Assembly (NCBI RefSeq): GCF_024138715.1
Contig: NZ_CP092074.1
Span: forward strand, 2,108,001 to 2,172,000
Direction of reading: 5' to 3'
Source of the DNA: Emticicia sp. 21SJ11W-3
GTDB taxonomy: Bacteria > Bacteroidota > Bacteroidia > Cytophagales > Spirosomataceae
Length of the DNA: 64,000 nt
Shown here: piece after piece, positions 25,256-34,160 of the stretch
Layout: every line of letters begins with the position of its first letter
How positions within the stretch are numbered: position 1 is the stretch's first letter
The notes under the pieces: model-generated
The model's input: only the letters and a program-made list of their open reading frames with translations
What the model was told of the DNA's origin: nothing
Database searches by the model: none
Program-made: the position numbers and the translations under genes

Positions 25256-26983
25256 ATGATTGAGTACCTGACTGATACCAGTCTGACCTTAAGCCTGATA
25301 GCACCGTTAAAGCATACGGTTCATGTGGTGGGCGAGTTTAACGCATGGCAGGTAATTGATGAATATGAAATGCAAAAACAGCCTGATGGTGAAACTTTTG
25401 TAATTACCATCAATAATCTGAAGCCTGACCGCGAATACGCCTATCAATTTCTGATTGACCGCAAAATTGCTATCGCAGACCCTTACAGCGAGAAAATTCT
25501 GGACCCTCAGTTCGACAAGCAGATTTCTGCCAATACGTATCCTAATCTGAGAAGCTACCCATTCGATAATCCATTTCGCGGCACGGTATCCGTATTACAA
25601 ACGAATCCTGAAAAGTATAATTGGCAGGTTGAGTCATTTTTGCCACCTGCCAAAGAAGAACTGGTTATCTATGAATTATTGATTAGAGATTTTGTTGAGT
25701 CGCGCAAATACAGAGATGTGGCCAACTATATTCCTTACTTTAAACAACTGGGTATTAATGCCATTGAGCTGCTACCGGTGCAGGAATTTACCGGAAATGA
25801 TTCGTGGGGATACAACCCCACTTTTTATTTTGCCTCTGACAAAGCCTACGGTACCAAAAACGACCTGAAGTATCTGATAGACAAATGCCATGAAAATGGC
25901 ATAGCAGTAATACTTGATGTAGTTTTTAACCATGCCGATAAGCATTTTTCTTACTACAAGGCTTATGAGAAGCCCGGCAAAGCTGATGAGGAGAATCCTT
26001 TCTTTAATGAGCAGGCTACGCATCCTTTCTCGGTGTTCTTTGATTTTAACCATGAAAGCAGGTACACGCAGGCCTTTTTTGATGACGTATGCCATTTCTG
26101 GCTTACTGAATACAAAGTTGATGGGTTACGGTTTGACCTCACCAAAGGTTTTACGCAGGTGTTATCATATCCTGATGTGCAGAGGTGGTCAAGCTACGAT
26201 GCCAGCCGGATAAAATTGCTGAAACGATTTTATGATAAAATAAGAACTTACCATAAAAAATGTTATCTGATTCTGGAGCATCTGGCAGCTAATGACGAAG
26301 AAACCGAACTGGCCGATTATGGTTTTTTACTCTGGGGGCATCTGAATCATCAGTTCAGGAATCTGGTTAGAGGTAAAAAAGATAGCGTATCCTGGTTGAG
26401 CCATCAGAACAGAGGTTGGAAATACCCACACCTGGTAGGATATATAGAAAGCCACGACGAAGAACGCCTGTTATTTGACGCCCTCAGAAAATTAAAAGAC
26501 TTACCCACTGCGCTGGTCCGCGCAAAAGCTGCAGCGGTTTTGTTTTTTATTTACCCCGGGCCAAAGTTATTCTGGCAATTTGGCGAATTCGGGTACGACA
26601 TCCCCATTGATTTTAACGGCCGCACTGGTGTAAAACCCATCAGTTGGGAATACCTGAAAAACCCCGGCAGGCAAGCCTTGATGGAAGTTTACAGCCAAAT
26701 GATTCATTTCAGAAAAAATATTGTTGCATGGAAAGATGGAGAATTCATTGAGGATTCAGACAGTTTAGTGAAGCAAATCAGTATTAATCACCCTGAAATG
26801 AAAATCAGACTACTGGTAAATTTTGGTTTGAAAGACGCATCGGTAAGAAGTAACCTGGAAGCAGGAATCTGGTATGATTTTTTTGGCGAGACAACCCGGG
26901 AAATTGCAGAGGGGAAACAGAAAATATTATTAAAGGCAGGCGAATACTACCTGTTTACTACAAAGAAGATAAACAAATTTTAA
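25256..26983 (+). CDS. cytosolic GH13 alpha-amylase family enzyme with CBM48-like N-domain
   Basis: 575 residues without a signal peptide. Residues 1-100 resemble CBM48 (TVHVVGEFNAWQ, YAYQFLIDRKIAIADPYSEK). The GH13 barrel follows with IYELLIRDFV, LLPVQEFTGNDSWGYNPTFYFA, LDVVFNHADKHFSYY, nucleophile D294 in DGLRFDLTKGF, acid/base E341 in LILEHL and D401 in ESHDEER, then a C-terminal beta domain. The family makes, branches or trims alpha-1,4/1,6-glucans; it is probably a glycogen-related or maltodextrin enzyme, but the exact activity (amylase, trehalohydrolase- or branching-like) is uncertain. Overlaps nothing; the small T9SS-tail-like gene starts 2 bases after its stop in another frame. Confidence 0.9.
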   Translation: MIEYLTDTSLTLSLIAPLKHTVHVVGEFNAWQVIDEYEMQKQPDGETFVITINNLKPDREYAYQFLIDRKIAIADPYSEKILDPQFDKQISANTYPNLRSYPFDNPFRGTVSVLQTNPEKYNWQVESFLPPAKEELVIYELLIRDFVESRKYRDVANYIPYFKQLGINAIELLPVQEFTGNDSWGYNPTFYFASDKAYGTKNDLKYLIDKCHENGIAVILDVVFNHADKHFSYYKAYEKPGKADEENPFFNEQATHPFSVFFDFNHESRYTQAFFDDVCHFWLTEYKVDGLRFDLTKGFTQVLSYPDVQRWSSYDASRIKLLKRFYDKIRTYHKKCYLILEHLAANDEETELADYGFLLWGHLNHQFRNLVRGKKDSVSWLSHQNRGWKYPHLVGYIESHDEERLLFDALRKLKDLPTALVRAKAAAVLFFIYPGPKLFWQFGEFGYDIPIDFNGRTGVKPISWEYLKNPGRQALMEVYSQMIHFRKNIVAWKDGEFIEDSDSLVKQISINHPEMKIRLLVNFGLKDASVRSNLEAGIWYDFFGETTREIAEGKQKILLKAGEYYLFTTKKINKF

Positions 26984-26985
26984 AA

Positions 26986-27228
26986 ATGAGAAAAGACGAC
27001 CTGGTGATATTTTATAACGAGCCCGATGAAAAAGTATATGTAAAAGTGCCACCGGGTTATGAAACGCATTACCAGCTATCTAATCTGGCCGGGAAAATCC
27101 TGCAGGAAGAAGTACATACAAAAGCCCTGCACGATTTTGATCTGGCAGGGCTTCCGGAAGGTATATATTTTGTTATCGTTAATCAGGATGATGTAATCCG
27201 TTCAAAGAAAATCATCAAAAATACCTGA
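26986..27228 (+). CDS. small protein resembling a stand-alone T9SS C-terminal sorting domain
   Basis: 80 residues, no signal peptide. The pattern FYNEPDEKVYVKVPPGYETHYQLSNLAGKILQEE...DFDLAGLPEGIYFVIVNQDD...KKIIK matches the Por_Secre_tail type A sorting domain (conserved NP-like turn, L-x-G-K, DLxxLPxGxYFVxV, KKIIK), a domain usually found only at the C-terminus of exported proteins. Here it is a separate ORF in a different frame, 2 bases after the GH13 stop codon. Because neither protein has an export signal, it cannot function as a secretion tag in its present form. It may be a beta-sandwich partner of the GH13 enzyme or an evolutionary remnant. Confidence 0.75.
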   Translation: MRKDDLVIFYNEPDEKVYVKVPPGYETHYQLSNLAGKILQEEVHTKALHDFDLAGLPEGIYFVIVNQDDVIRSKKIIKNT

Positions 27229-27231
27229 TTC

Positions 27232-28959
27232 CTAACGGTTCATAGTCATTAAAAACTCTTCGTTGGTACGTGTTCCTTTCATTTTGTCAAGCAAGAACTC
27301 CATAGTTTCCATAGGGTTCATGTCTGCCATATATTTACGCAGCAACCATACTTTCTGAAGGGTTTCTTTGTCCATCAGGAGGTCTTCACGACGGGTACCC
27401 GAAGCAAGAATATCAATAGCCGGATACACACGTTTATTAGACAACTTACGGTCAAGCTGCAACTCCATGTTACCGGTACCTTTAAACTCTTCAAAAATTA
27501 CCTCGTCCATTTTAGAGCCGGTGTCTATCAGGGCAGTAGCAATAATGGTAAGCGAGCCACCATTTTCTACATTACGGGCTGCACCAAAGAAACGTTTTGG
27601 CTTATGGAGTGCGTTGGCGTCAACACCACCGGAAAGTATTTTACCCGACGATGGAATAACCGTGTTATAAGCACGTGCCAGACGCGTAATAGAATCGAGA
27701 AGAATAACAACATCATGACCGCACTCAACCAGGCGTTTGGCTTTTTCAAGTACCAGACCAGACACTTTTACATGGCGGTCGGCGGTTTCGTCAAACGTAG
27801 AAGATATTACTTCTGCGCGCACACTGCGCTGCATGTCGGTTACCTCTTCCGGGCGTTCGTCAATCAGTAGTATAATCAAGTATATTTCCGGATGATTACG
27901 GGTAATAGCATTTGCAATTTCTTTCAGCAATACAGTTTTACCTGTTTTGGGCTGTGCCACAATCATACCACGCTGGCCTTTACCAATAGGCGCAAACAAA
28001 TCAAGCACACGCGTAGAATAAACATCTGGTTTGCTGCTTAGTTTGATATGTTCGTTAGGAAACAAAGGCGTGAGGTATTCAAACGGTATACGGTCGCGTA
28101 TCTCTTCGGTAGTTTTACCGTTTACAGATAACACCTTAAGTAAGGCAAAGTATTTTTCACCTTCTTTAGGGGGGCGAATGGCACCCTTAACGGTATCTCC
28201 GGTTTTAAGGCCAAAAAGCTTTATCTGCGACGGCGACACGTAGATGTCGTCGGGGCTTGCCAGATAATTGTAGTCGGCAGAACGAAGGAAACCATATCCG
28301 CCTTCCTGCATTATTTCCAGCACACCTTCGTTTTCAATCAAACCGTCAAACTCTTTAATAAGATTATTGAACTGTTTCTTGATAACCTTGGTGTAATCGT
28401 CAACAAAGCGTTTGTCTTCTTTTTGTTCAACAATATCCGGAACGATGTCGTCTGTCAGGCCTTCAAATTCGCTCATTTCTGCGTCAATTTCCGACAAGTC
28501 AAAGTCTTCTGCTTCTTCCAGATTCATAATCGGCTCAAGGTCTGGCACAAGAAGCATATCCGGCTGTGGCTGGGCATCTTCATTCACCGGCTCAGGGGCA
28601 AATGATGGAGAGAATTCAGGTGCAGGGGCTTTATCAAACAGCTTTTTGCTGCCAACTTTTTTCTGTGGCTCTTTTGGCATGGCATTCATATCAGCTGCTT
28701 TGTTGTCGGCTGTTTTATTTATTCTAGTTCGGCCTTTCTGAACTTTATTATCGTTAAAGAGGGGCTCTTCAAAGTTACTTCCGGTTGCTTCGGCAACTTC
28801 CTTGGGTAAATTAAAAGTTAATTTATGGGACTGGTGTTCCAAAATCTTTTCAATTAATTCCGGCTTCGAGGCATTGCGGACATCCTTAATGCCCACTTCA
28901 ATACAAATTTTTCTTAACTCTGATAGAAGTTTCAGATTCAGTTCTTCTGATGTATACAT
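27232..28959 (-). CDS. rho: transcription termination factor Rho
   Basis: 575 residues. An N-terminal Rho_N/SAP-like helix region (residues 1-45), then an acidic, low-complexity insertion at about 55-200, an RNA-binding cold-shock-like domain around 205-300 ([22 protein letters not shown]), and the RecA-like ATPase with Walker A QPKTGKTV at 336-343, Walker [14 protein letters not shown], and [16 protein letters not shown] near the C-terminus. E. coli Rho has 419 residues, so about 155 extra are present, as is usual in Bacteroidota. It is an RNA-dependent helicase ending transcription. A 475-base region without genes lies upstream and probably contains its promoter and leader. Confidence 0.97.
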   Translation of the reverse strand: MYTSEELNLKLLSELRKICIEVGIKDVRNASKPELIEKILEHQSHKLTFNLPKEVAEATGSNFEEPLFNDNKVQKGRTRINKTADNKAADMNAMPKEPQKKVGSKKLFDKAPAPEFSPSFAPEPVNEDAQPQPDMLLVPDLEPIMNLEEAEDFDLSEIDAEMSEFEGLTDDIVPDIVEQKEDKRFVDDYTKVIKKQFNNLIKEFDGLIENEGVLEIMQEGGYGFLRSADYNYLASPDDIYVSPSQIKLFGLKTGDTVKGAIRPPKEGEKYFALLKVLSVNGKTTEEIRDRIPFEYLTPLFPNEHIKLSSKPDVYSTRVLDLFAPIGKGQRGMIVAQPKTGKTVLLKEIANAITRNHPEIYLIILLIDERPEEVTDMQRSVRAEVISSTFDETADRHVKVSGLVLEKAKRLVECGHDVVILLDSITRLARAYNTVIPSSGKILSGGVDANALHKPKRFFGAARNVENGGSLTIIATALIDTGSKMDEVIFEEFKGTGNMELQLDRKLSNKRVYPAIDILASGTRREDLLMDKETLQKVWLLRKYMADMNPMETMEFLLDKMKGTRTNEEFLMTMNR

Positions 28960-29434
28960 ACGTGAGAATCAACTATACTATTTTGCGATGGTTAGAGACT
29001 AAAATCGATGCTGAAAAAAGAAAAGGACATTATAAGTTTGTGAACAGTTGAAAGCAAATTACAGGCAGTATTTGAACACTAACGGTTAAAAAGTATTTTA
29101 CTTTAACTGGAGATTAATTTTAATTTTACTTAGTATCAAAATTTAACTATAATCAGGGATAAACCCGAATTAAGAAATTAGCAAGCAATATTTGGATTGT
29201 AATTTCAGAAATTGATTGATTCAAAGAGGGTGTTTTCTTAATTCAGAAAGCCTATTGAAGTTAAACTGGGATTTGAATGCAATTATATGGCAAATATTTT
29301 AGAAAATCAAAATTTTCTTAAAATATTTTTTTATCGGTACGCTTTTTTGATTCAACCGTATCGGTATGTCCTAAATTTCAGCCTTATGATTTTGTAACAC
29401 TAAATTACAGGCTGAAAGTTCAATCTTTTTTAAA
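28960..29434. other. 475-base gap upstream of rho and downstream of thrB
   Basis: A/T-rich, no gene. It contains a long A/T-only imperfect inverted repeat at about 29289-29331 (AAATATTTTA..GAAAAT with ATTTTC..TAAAATATTT), an inverted repeat after thrB at 29376-29417, and a TAATTTGC box (minus strand, near 29055-29062) that may be the rho promoter. The long region fits autoregulation of rho at its leader, known in other bacteria, but nothing here proves it. Confidence 0.55.
29376..29417 (-). terminator. inverted repeat downstream of thrB
   Basis: TTTCAGCCT/AGGCTGAAA, a 9-bp stem with a 24-nt loop, lies 18 bases after the thrB stop on the minus strand. No T run follows, so it may be a 3' end processing or Rho-type site rather than an intrinsic terminator. 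Confidence 0.4.
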
Positions 29435-30364
29435 TTAATTTAAAACTTTGGGGCCTTGTGTGTTTACACCAGAAACATAAGCATTGCAGTGTATGCTTGC
29501 TTTTTCGAAGGCTGTTTTCATAGCCATAGATACTTTCTCGGCGGTTTCCTGCCCACGGCTGAAAGCAAAAACAGATGGCCCGGCACCAGAAATACTGCAC
29601 CCTAAAGCACCGGCTTCAAGGGCTGCATTTTTTACCTCCCAAAATTCCGGAATCAATATAGAACGAACAGGCTCAATAATAAAATCTACCATTGAGCGGG
29701 CAATCAAATCATAATCAGACTGCATAAGCCCGGCAATCATACCGGCTACGTTACCCATCTGAGCAATGGTATTTTTCATTGATACCTCATTACGCAGTAT
29801 ATAACGGGCATCTTTGGTGTTTACTTCAATATCGGGGTGAACTATTGTTACAAAAAGCTCTTGCGGGGTAGGTACATTAAAAAAATCAAGCGGGCTATAA
29901 CTACGTATCACTACAAATCCTCCCATTAAAGCCGGTGCTACGTTGTCTGCATGGGCTGCCCCACAGGCTATACGTTCGCCTTCCATGGCATAAGGCAGCA
30001 GGTCTTTAACCGGTACAGGCCTGCCCAGTAATTCGTTTACGGCAAATACCCCGGCTACCGAGCTTGCCGAGCTACTACCCAGACCACTGCCCAGTGGCAT
30101 TTTTTTATGCAGCTCAACATTAAAGCCTTGCGCCAGCCCCAATTTTTTAAGGTAGGTAATAACCGGAACCGTCACCGCATTTTTTTGAGGGTCAAGCGTT
30201 AGTTTGCCATCCTCACCACTTATTTTTGTAATTACTATCTTCGAATCGTCCCTTTTAGAAATGATAACTTCGTCGCCGGGTGCATCAACAGCAAAGCCAA
30301 AAATATCAAAACCGCAGGCAACATTAGCAACAGTGGCAGGTGCAAAAACTTTAATTGAATCCAT
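29435..30364 (-). CDS. thrB: homoserine kinase
   Basis: I chose the ATG at 30364 (MDSIKVFAPATVANVACGFD), the usual start of ThrB; the frame opens ten codons earlier. The 309-residue GHMP kinase has the motif PLGSGLGSSSASSVAG (ATP phosphate loop), VHPDIEVNTKDAR and the C-terminal GCSISGAGPSVFAF. It phosphorylates homoserine in threonine synthesis. The other threonine genes (thrA, thrC) are not in the window. A strong -7 box on the minus strand lies at 30484-30491. Confidence 0.95.
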   Translation of the reverse strand: MDSIKVFAPATVANVACGFDIFGFAVDAPGDEVIISKRDDSKIVITKISGEDGKLTLDPQKNAVTVPVITYLKKLGLAQGFNVELHKKMPLGSGLGSSSASSVAGVFAVNELLGRPVPVKDLLPYAMEGERIACGAAHADNVAPALMGGFVVIRSYSPLDFFNVPTPQELFVTIVHPDIEVNTKDARYILRNEVSMKNTIAQMGNVAGMIAGLMQSDYDLIARSMVDFIIEPVRSILIPEFWEVKNAALEAGALGCSISGAGPSVFAFSRGQETAEKVSMAMKTAFEKASIHCNAYVSGVNTQGPKVLN

Positions 30365-30729
30365 CAGGACAAAATGAGATTTAGGTTCGCTCAAAATTAA
30401 TCTTTTTGAAGCATTTACAGAAATATTTTTAAGTGCGCCATTAATTTGAATATGCAGGATGAACGATCATTGGTTTTTTTCTGCAAATTTAATAAAGAAA
30501 TGCCACCTAAATGATTGCACTTAGGTTACTTTTTACTACTTTTCGCGCTTTAAATTGATTTGGTCCGCAAATTAATTTTAAACCTTTTCATTTTGTTATT
30601 TACAAAGTGTTTAGGTTATGGGGTTACAACGGCGCGAATCAATAAAATAAGGGTTTATAAACGGCATGAATATTAATTTCTAACCTAACCAAATATTAAT
30701 GTATACAACAATTAAAAGAAATTGAGACC
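30365..30729. other. divergent promoter region between thrB and the helix-hairpin-helix gene
   Basis: 365 bases without a gene. It includes the thrB promoter (30484-30491) and, on the plus strand, a TACTTTTCGC-like box near 30536-30545 for the helix-hairpin-helix gene. Nothing else recognisable. Confidence 0.5.
30484..30491 (-). promoter_or_regulatory. -7 box of the thrB promoter
   Basis: On the minus strand TAAATTTG matches TAnnTTTG exactly, about 120 bases before the thrB start. No good -33 TTG is seen, and the leader is long enough to hold regulation. Confidence 0.45.
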
Positions 30730-31260
30730 ATGGAAAATCTACGCACAATTTTTACTGATTTCCCACTGGAAGTTTTAATAATATGGTTTTTGCTAACAGG
30801 GTTTTTGTGGTGGTTTATGAACAGGGAGCTTGGTAAGTGGAAGTCAAAATCTACAGAGTTATTGAATAGAATAAAATTTCTGGAAGGAGAGTTAGACGCC
30901 TGCCGTAAAACCAGAATATCGGTATCAGTTGATTCGGGTGCTACTACCGGCCAGACGGCTGGCTTTGCAGGCACCAGTGTAGCAAATGTTACATTGCCCC
31001 CGCCAGTAAAAGACGACCTGAAAATTGTTGAAGGCATTGGGCCTAAAATTGAAGAGCTTTTCAATAAGGCAGGTATTTATACATTTGCACAATTGGCTGA
31101 AACCCCGGTTAGCAAAATGAAAGAGATTCTTGACAAAGCAGGTAGCCGGTTTCATATACATGACCCTACTACCTGGGCCGACCAGTCTTCGCTGGCACGA
31201 GATGGGAAATGGGATGAACTAAAAAAATGGCAGGACGAACTCTATAAAGGGCGGCTATAA
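30730..31260 (+). CDS. membrane-anchored helix-hairpin-helix domain protein
   Basis: 176 residues. Residues about 15-33 form one membrane helix (EVLIIWFLLTGFLWWFM), followed by a coiled coil (residues 35-60), a Gly/Thr-rich linker, and a C-terminal helix-hairpin-helix domain from about 98 (LKIVEGIGPKIEELFNKAGIYTFAQLAETPVSKMKEILDKAG) ending in the FHIHDPTTWADQSSLARDGKWDELKKWQDEL module. The same module is found fused to ribosomal protein L21 in some bacteria. The helix-hairpin-helix suggests binding of nucleic acid near the membrane, but target and role are unknown. It stands alone before a terminator. Confidence 0.82.
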   Translation: MENLRTIFTDFPLEVLIIWFLLTGFLWWFMNRELGKWKSKSTELLNRIKFLEGELDACRKTRISVSVDSGATTGQTAGFAGTSVANVTLPPPVKDDLKIVEGIGPKIEELFNKAGIYTFAQLAETPVSKMKEILDKAGSRFHIHDPTTWADQSSLARDGKWDELKKWQDELYKGRL

Positions 31261-31301
31261 TTCAGGCGCTTAGGGTGGTGATATAAAAAGTAATTTTAGG
31301 G

Positions 31302-31335
31302 TCTCCTGCATTATAAATGTCGGAGATTTTTATTT
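31302..31335 (+). terminator. Rho-independent terminator after the helix-hairpin-helix gene
   Basis: Stem TCTCC/GGAGA (31302-31306 with 31322-31326), extended inside by CATT/AATG, then a T-rich tail from 31327. Confidence 0.7.
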
Positions 31336-31543
31336 TTAAGGCTTAAAGGTTAATATCTTAAAATTTAAAAGAAAATCTAAGTGTAATAATAATCTGCGGG
31401 TTGCTTTTTTCTGGCTGAAAATGCAAATCTTTAAAAAAAAATACCGTGATTCGCATTCTGATTTGAAGCAGACCCGGTTTTTTTTTCGATTTCTGAAAGC
31501 TGGCAGATGGGTGCTTCAAAGCGTTGGAAATTATTTTTGAAAA

Positions 31544-32110
31544 ATGAAACGACTTGCCATTTTAGCCTCGGGTTCTGGTAGTAATGCTGAAAAAATCATA
31601 AACTACTTTGCCAATAATGAGGCCGTTAGCATAGACTTATTACTTACCAATAATCCGCAGGCAGGTGTTATTGAAAGAGGCCGCAGGCTTGGTGTGCCGG
31701 TAGTGGTTTTTGATAAAAAATCATTTTCGCATACAGACAGGGTAGTAGAAATATTAAAAAAACAGGAGATTGACTGGATTATTCTGGCGGGCTTTTTATG
31801 GTTGGTACCTGTCAGTTTAATCAGCGCTTTTCCTGATAAAATTATCAATATTCATCCGGCGCTTTTGCCGAAATATGGTGGTAAAGGTATGTGGGGGCAT
31901 TATGTGCATGAAGCCGTGCATGCCAACAAAGATACCGAGTCGGGCATTACTATTCATTTTGTGAATGAAAAGTATGACGAGGGAAAAATTATTTTTCAGG
32001 CAAAATGTGAACTGGCAGCGAGCGATTCGCCTGACGATATAGCTGCGAAAGTTCAGGTGCTTGAGCACAGGCATTTTCCTGAAGTGATAGAGGAATTGAT
32101 TTCAGGCTAA
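31544..32110 (+). CDS. purN: phosphoribosylglycinamide formyltransferase
   Basis: 188 residues. GAR transformylase uses 10-formyl-THF to formylate GAR in purine synthesis. Motifs: phosphate-binding ASGSGSNAEKI at 9-19, the catalytic pair N102/H104 in NIHPALLPKYGGKG, and D145 in YDEGKIIF. Slightly short but complete. First gene of a five-gene plus-strand run with corA, a YheT-like hydrolase, MscS and an SDR (gaps 14, 69, 29 and 18 bases). No other purine gene is in the window. Confidence 0.95.
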   Translation: MKRLAILASGSGSNAEKIINYFANNEAVSIDLLLTNNPQAGVIERGRRLGVPVVVFDKKSFSHTDRVVEILKKQEIDWIILAGFLWLVPVSLISAFPDKIINIHPALLPKYGGKGMWGHYVHEAVHANKDTESGITIHFVNEKYDEGKIIFQAKCELAASDSPDDIAAKVQVLEHRHFPEVIEELISG

Positions 32111-32124
32111 AAAATCTTTGGCTT

Positions 32125-33069
32125 ATGGTACGTATTTATTATAAAGAGGGTAAGCAGGTAAAGAAAGAAACAGATGTGCGTGAGATGGCACATCTTAAAA
32201 ATGTAATGTGGGTTGATTTGCAGTCGGCGTCTCAGGACGAAGAGGAATGGATTGAGGCCAAAAGTGACATCAGTTTTCAGACACCGCAGGAAATAGTAGA
32301 AATTGAAAGCAGCGCCCGCTACTTTGAACAGAATAATACAATTAATGCCAACTCTAACTTTTTAAAAGCAGACCACGACGGCTATCATTTTTATCCGGTA
32401 TCGTTTCTTATCCGCGACAACGTTTTGTTTACTTATCGCCATGGCGATTCCAGAACTTTTGCTGATACCGTAAAAAAAATTAAGCTGGGCGAAGAAGTTT
32501 TTAAAGACGGCGTAGATATTCTTTTGCTGCTGCTTGAAACCCGTATAGAATCTGACGCTGACCTTTTGGAGAACATGACCAAAGAGGTAAAGAATATCAG
32601 TAAGGCCCTAAGCAGAGAAAAGAAGCCGAAACAGGCATCATTGCTTAAAATCAATAACCTGCAGGAGAACACGATGCTCATCCGCGAAAGTATCATAGAT
32701 AAGCAGAGGGTGCTCTCTCAGATACTCCGCAGTGCGTATTTCCCAGAAGACCGCAAAGAGCGGCTCCGAATTGTGTTGAAAGATATTACCTCACTACTTG
32801 AATACACCACTTTCAATTTTGAGCGTTTAGAGTATTTGCAGGATACCTTCATGGGTTTGATTAACCTTGAGCAGAACGAAATTATCAAGATTTTTACGGT
32901 AGTTACCATAGCCTTTTTACCACCTACGCTTATTGCAGGCATATTTGGTATGAATTATCAGGTTATACCTTCTTCTGAATATAAGTATGGTTTCTGGATA
33001 GCGGTGTTTCTGATGGTTTGTTCATCACTGCTGTTTCTTTTCTTTTTCAAAAAGAAAAAATGGATTTAA
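32125..33069 (+). CDS. corA: CorA family divalent-cation transporter
   Basis: 314 residues. Large N-terminal cytoplasmic domain with long helices (about 1-240), two C-terminal membrane helices (about 255-275 and 288-307) and the ion-selectivity motif in FGMNYQ near residue 275 (canonical GMN). Transports Mg2+ and related ions as a pentamer. It starts 14 bases after purN. Confidence 0.92.
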   Translation: MVRIYYKEGKQVKKETDVREMAHLKNVMWVDLQSASQDEEEWIEAKSDISFQTPQEIVEIESSARYFEQNNTINANSNFLKADHDGYHFYPVSFLIRDNVLFTYRHGDSRTFADTVKKIKLGEEVFKDGVDILLLLLETRIESDADLLENMTKEVKNISKALSREKKPKQASLLKINNLQENTMLIRESIIDKQRVLSQILRSAYFPEDRKERLRIVLKDITSLLEYTTFNFERLEYLQDTFMGLINLEQNEIIKIFTVVTIAFLPPTLIAGIFGMNYQVIPSSEYKYGFWIAVFLMVCSSLLFLFFFKKKKWI

Positions 33070-33138
33070 TTCCTGATGTGTAAGGCACATTGCTTTATAT
33101 TTTATTTAGTACGCTTAACAAATTAATTGTGACGGGTT

Positions 33139-34131
33139 ATGCCAGTTTTACCAGTTAATACCGAGTATCGTCCTCCCAGATGGCAGTTCAATGCCCATAT
33201 TCAGACCATTTATCCAAGTGTTTTCAGAAAAGTTGCAGTGCAATACCAGAGAGAAAGGGTAGAACTGGATGATACAGACTTTCTTGATCTGGACTGGTCT
33301 TTTGCGGGACCTAAGCCCGGCAAAAAACTGATTATTGTTACGCATGGCCTTGAGGGAGACTCCACCCGCCATTATGTAACCGGAATGATAAAGAAATTTA
33401 ACAGTGCCGGGTATGACGGCCTGGGTTGGAATTGCCGCAGTTGTAGTGGAGAAATGAATCGCCTGCCAAGGTTTTATCATCATGGCGATGTAGACGATAT
33501 ACGTTTTGTGGTAGAGTATGCCATTAAAAAGCACCAGTATGAAGAGGTAGTGCTGGTGGGGTTCAGCATGGGCGGCAGCATGACACTCCGCTTAATGGGC
33601 GATAAACCAGAAGCGCTGCCTGAACAGATAAAATGCGGTATAGCGGTGTCGGTACCATTAGATTTATTTACCTCTGTTTACGAGTTATACAAACCCGGCC
33701 GCCAGTTTTATATGAAGCGGTTTATAAACAAACTGGGTAAAAAAATAAAACTGAAAGCCACGCAGCACCCGGGTAATGATTTGCTTAATCATGAAGGATA
33801 CGAGAAAATAAAAAACTTTGAAGACTTCGATAACCGGTATACTGCCAGGCTTTACGGGTTTAAAGATGCGCATGATTTTTATAATCAGGCAGGAGCCAAG
33901 CCTTACCTGAAAAACATTACCAGACCCACTTTGATTATTCAGGCGCAGAACGACCCATTTTTGTCGCCGGAGTGTCTTAACCTGGGCGATGCCGCCGAAA
34001 ACCCGCACCTATATTTACAGATACTGCATTTTGGAGGGCACGTAGGCTTTATGTTACCCAATTCTAACGAAACCTGGGTGGAAAGAAGAGTACTTGACTT
34101 TGTAAATACAGACATCAGCAAACTAAAATAG
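33139..34131 (+). CDS. YheT family alpha/beta hydrolase
   Basis: 330 residues. YheT-like N-terminus (PPRWQFNAHIQTIYPSVFRK), then VTHGLEGDSTRHYV, the nucleophile elbow GFSMGGS (Ser143), the late Asp in IQAQNDPFLSPE and the His in GGHVGFML. Relatives are hydrolases or esterases of poorly known substrate. In the purN-corA-mscS run; a functional link with them is not evident. Confidence 0.9.
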   Translation: MPVLPVNTEYRPPRWQFNAHIQTIYPSVFRKVAVQYQRERVELDDTDFLDLDWSFAGPKPGKKLIIVTHGLEGDSTRHYVTGMIKKFNSAGYDGLGWNCRSCSGEMNRLPRFYHHGDVDDIRFVVEYAIKKHQYEEVVLVGFSMGGSMTLRLMGDKPEALPEQIKCGIAVSVPLDLFTSVYELYKPGRQFYMKRFINKLGKKIKLKATQHPGNDLLNHEGYEKIKNFEDFDNRYTARLYGFKDAHDFYNQAGAKPYLKNITRPTLIIQAQNDPFLSPECLNLGDAAENPHLYLQILHFGGHVGFMLPNSNETWVERRVLDFVNTDISKLK

Positions 34132-34160
34132 AACCTTACGGTTGATAAAAAGTAACAGAG

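Noticed and set aside
25256-27228. GH13 and T9SS-tail-like ORF as one frameshifted exported protein
   Set aside because: The GH13 product has no signal peptide and ends normally after its C-terminal domain, and the small ORF has its own ATG. A break of an older fusion is possible but a recent frameshift is unlikely.
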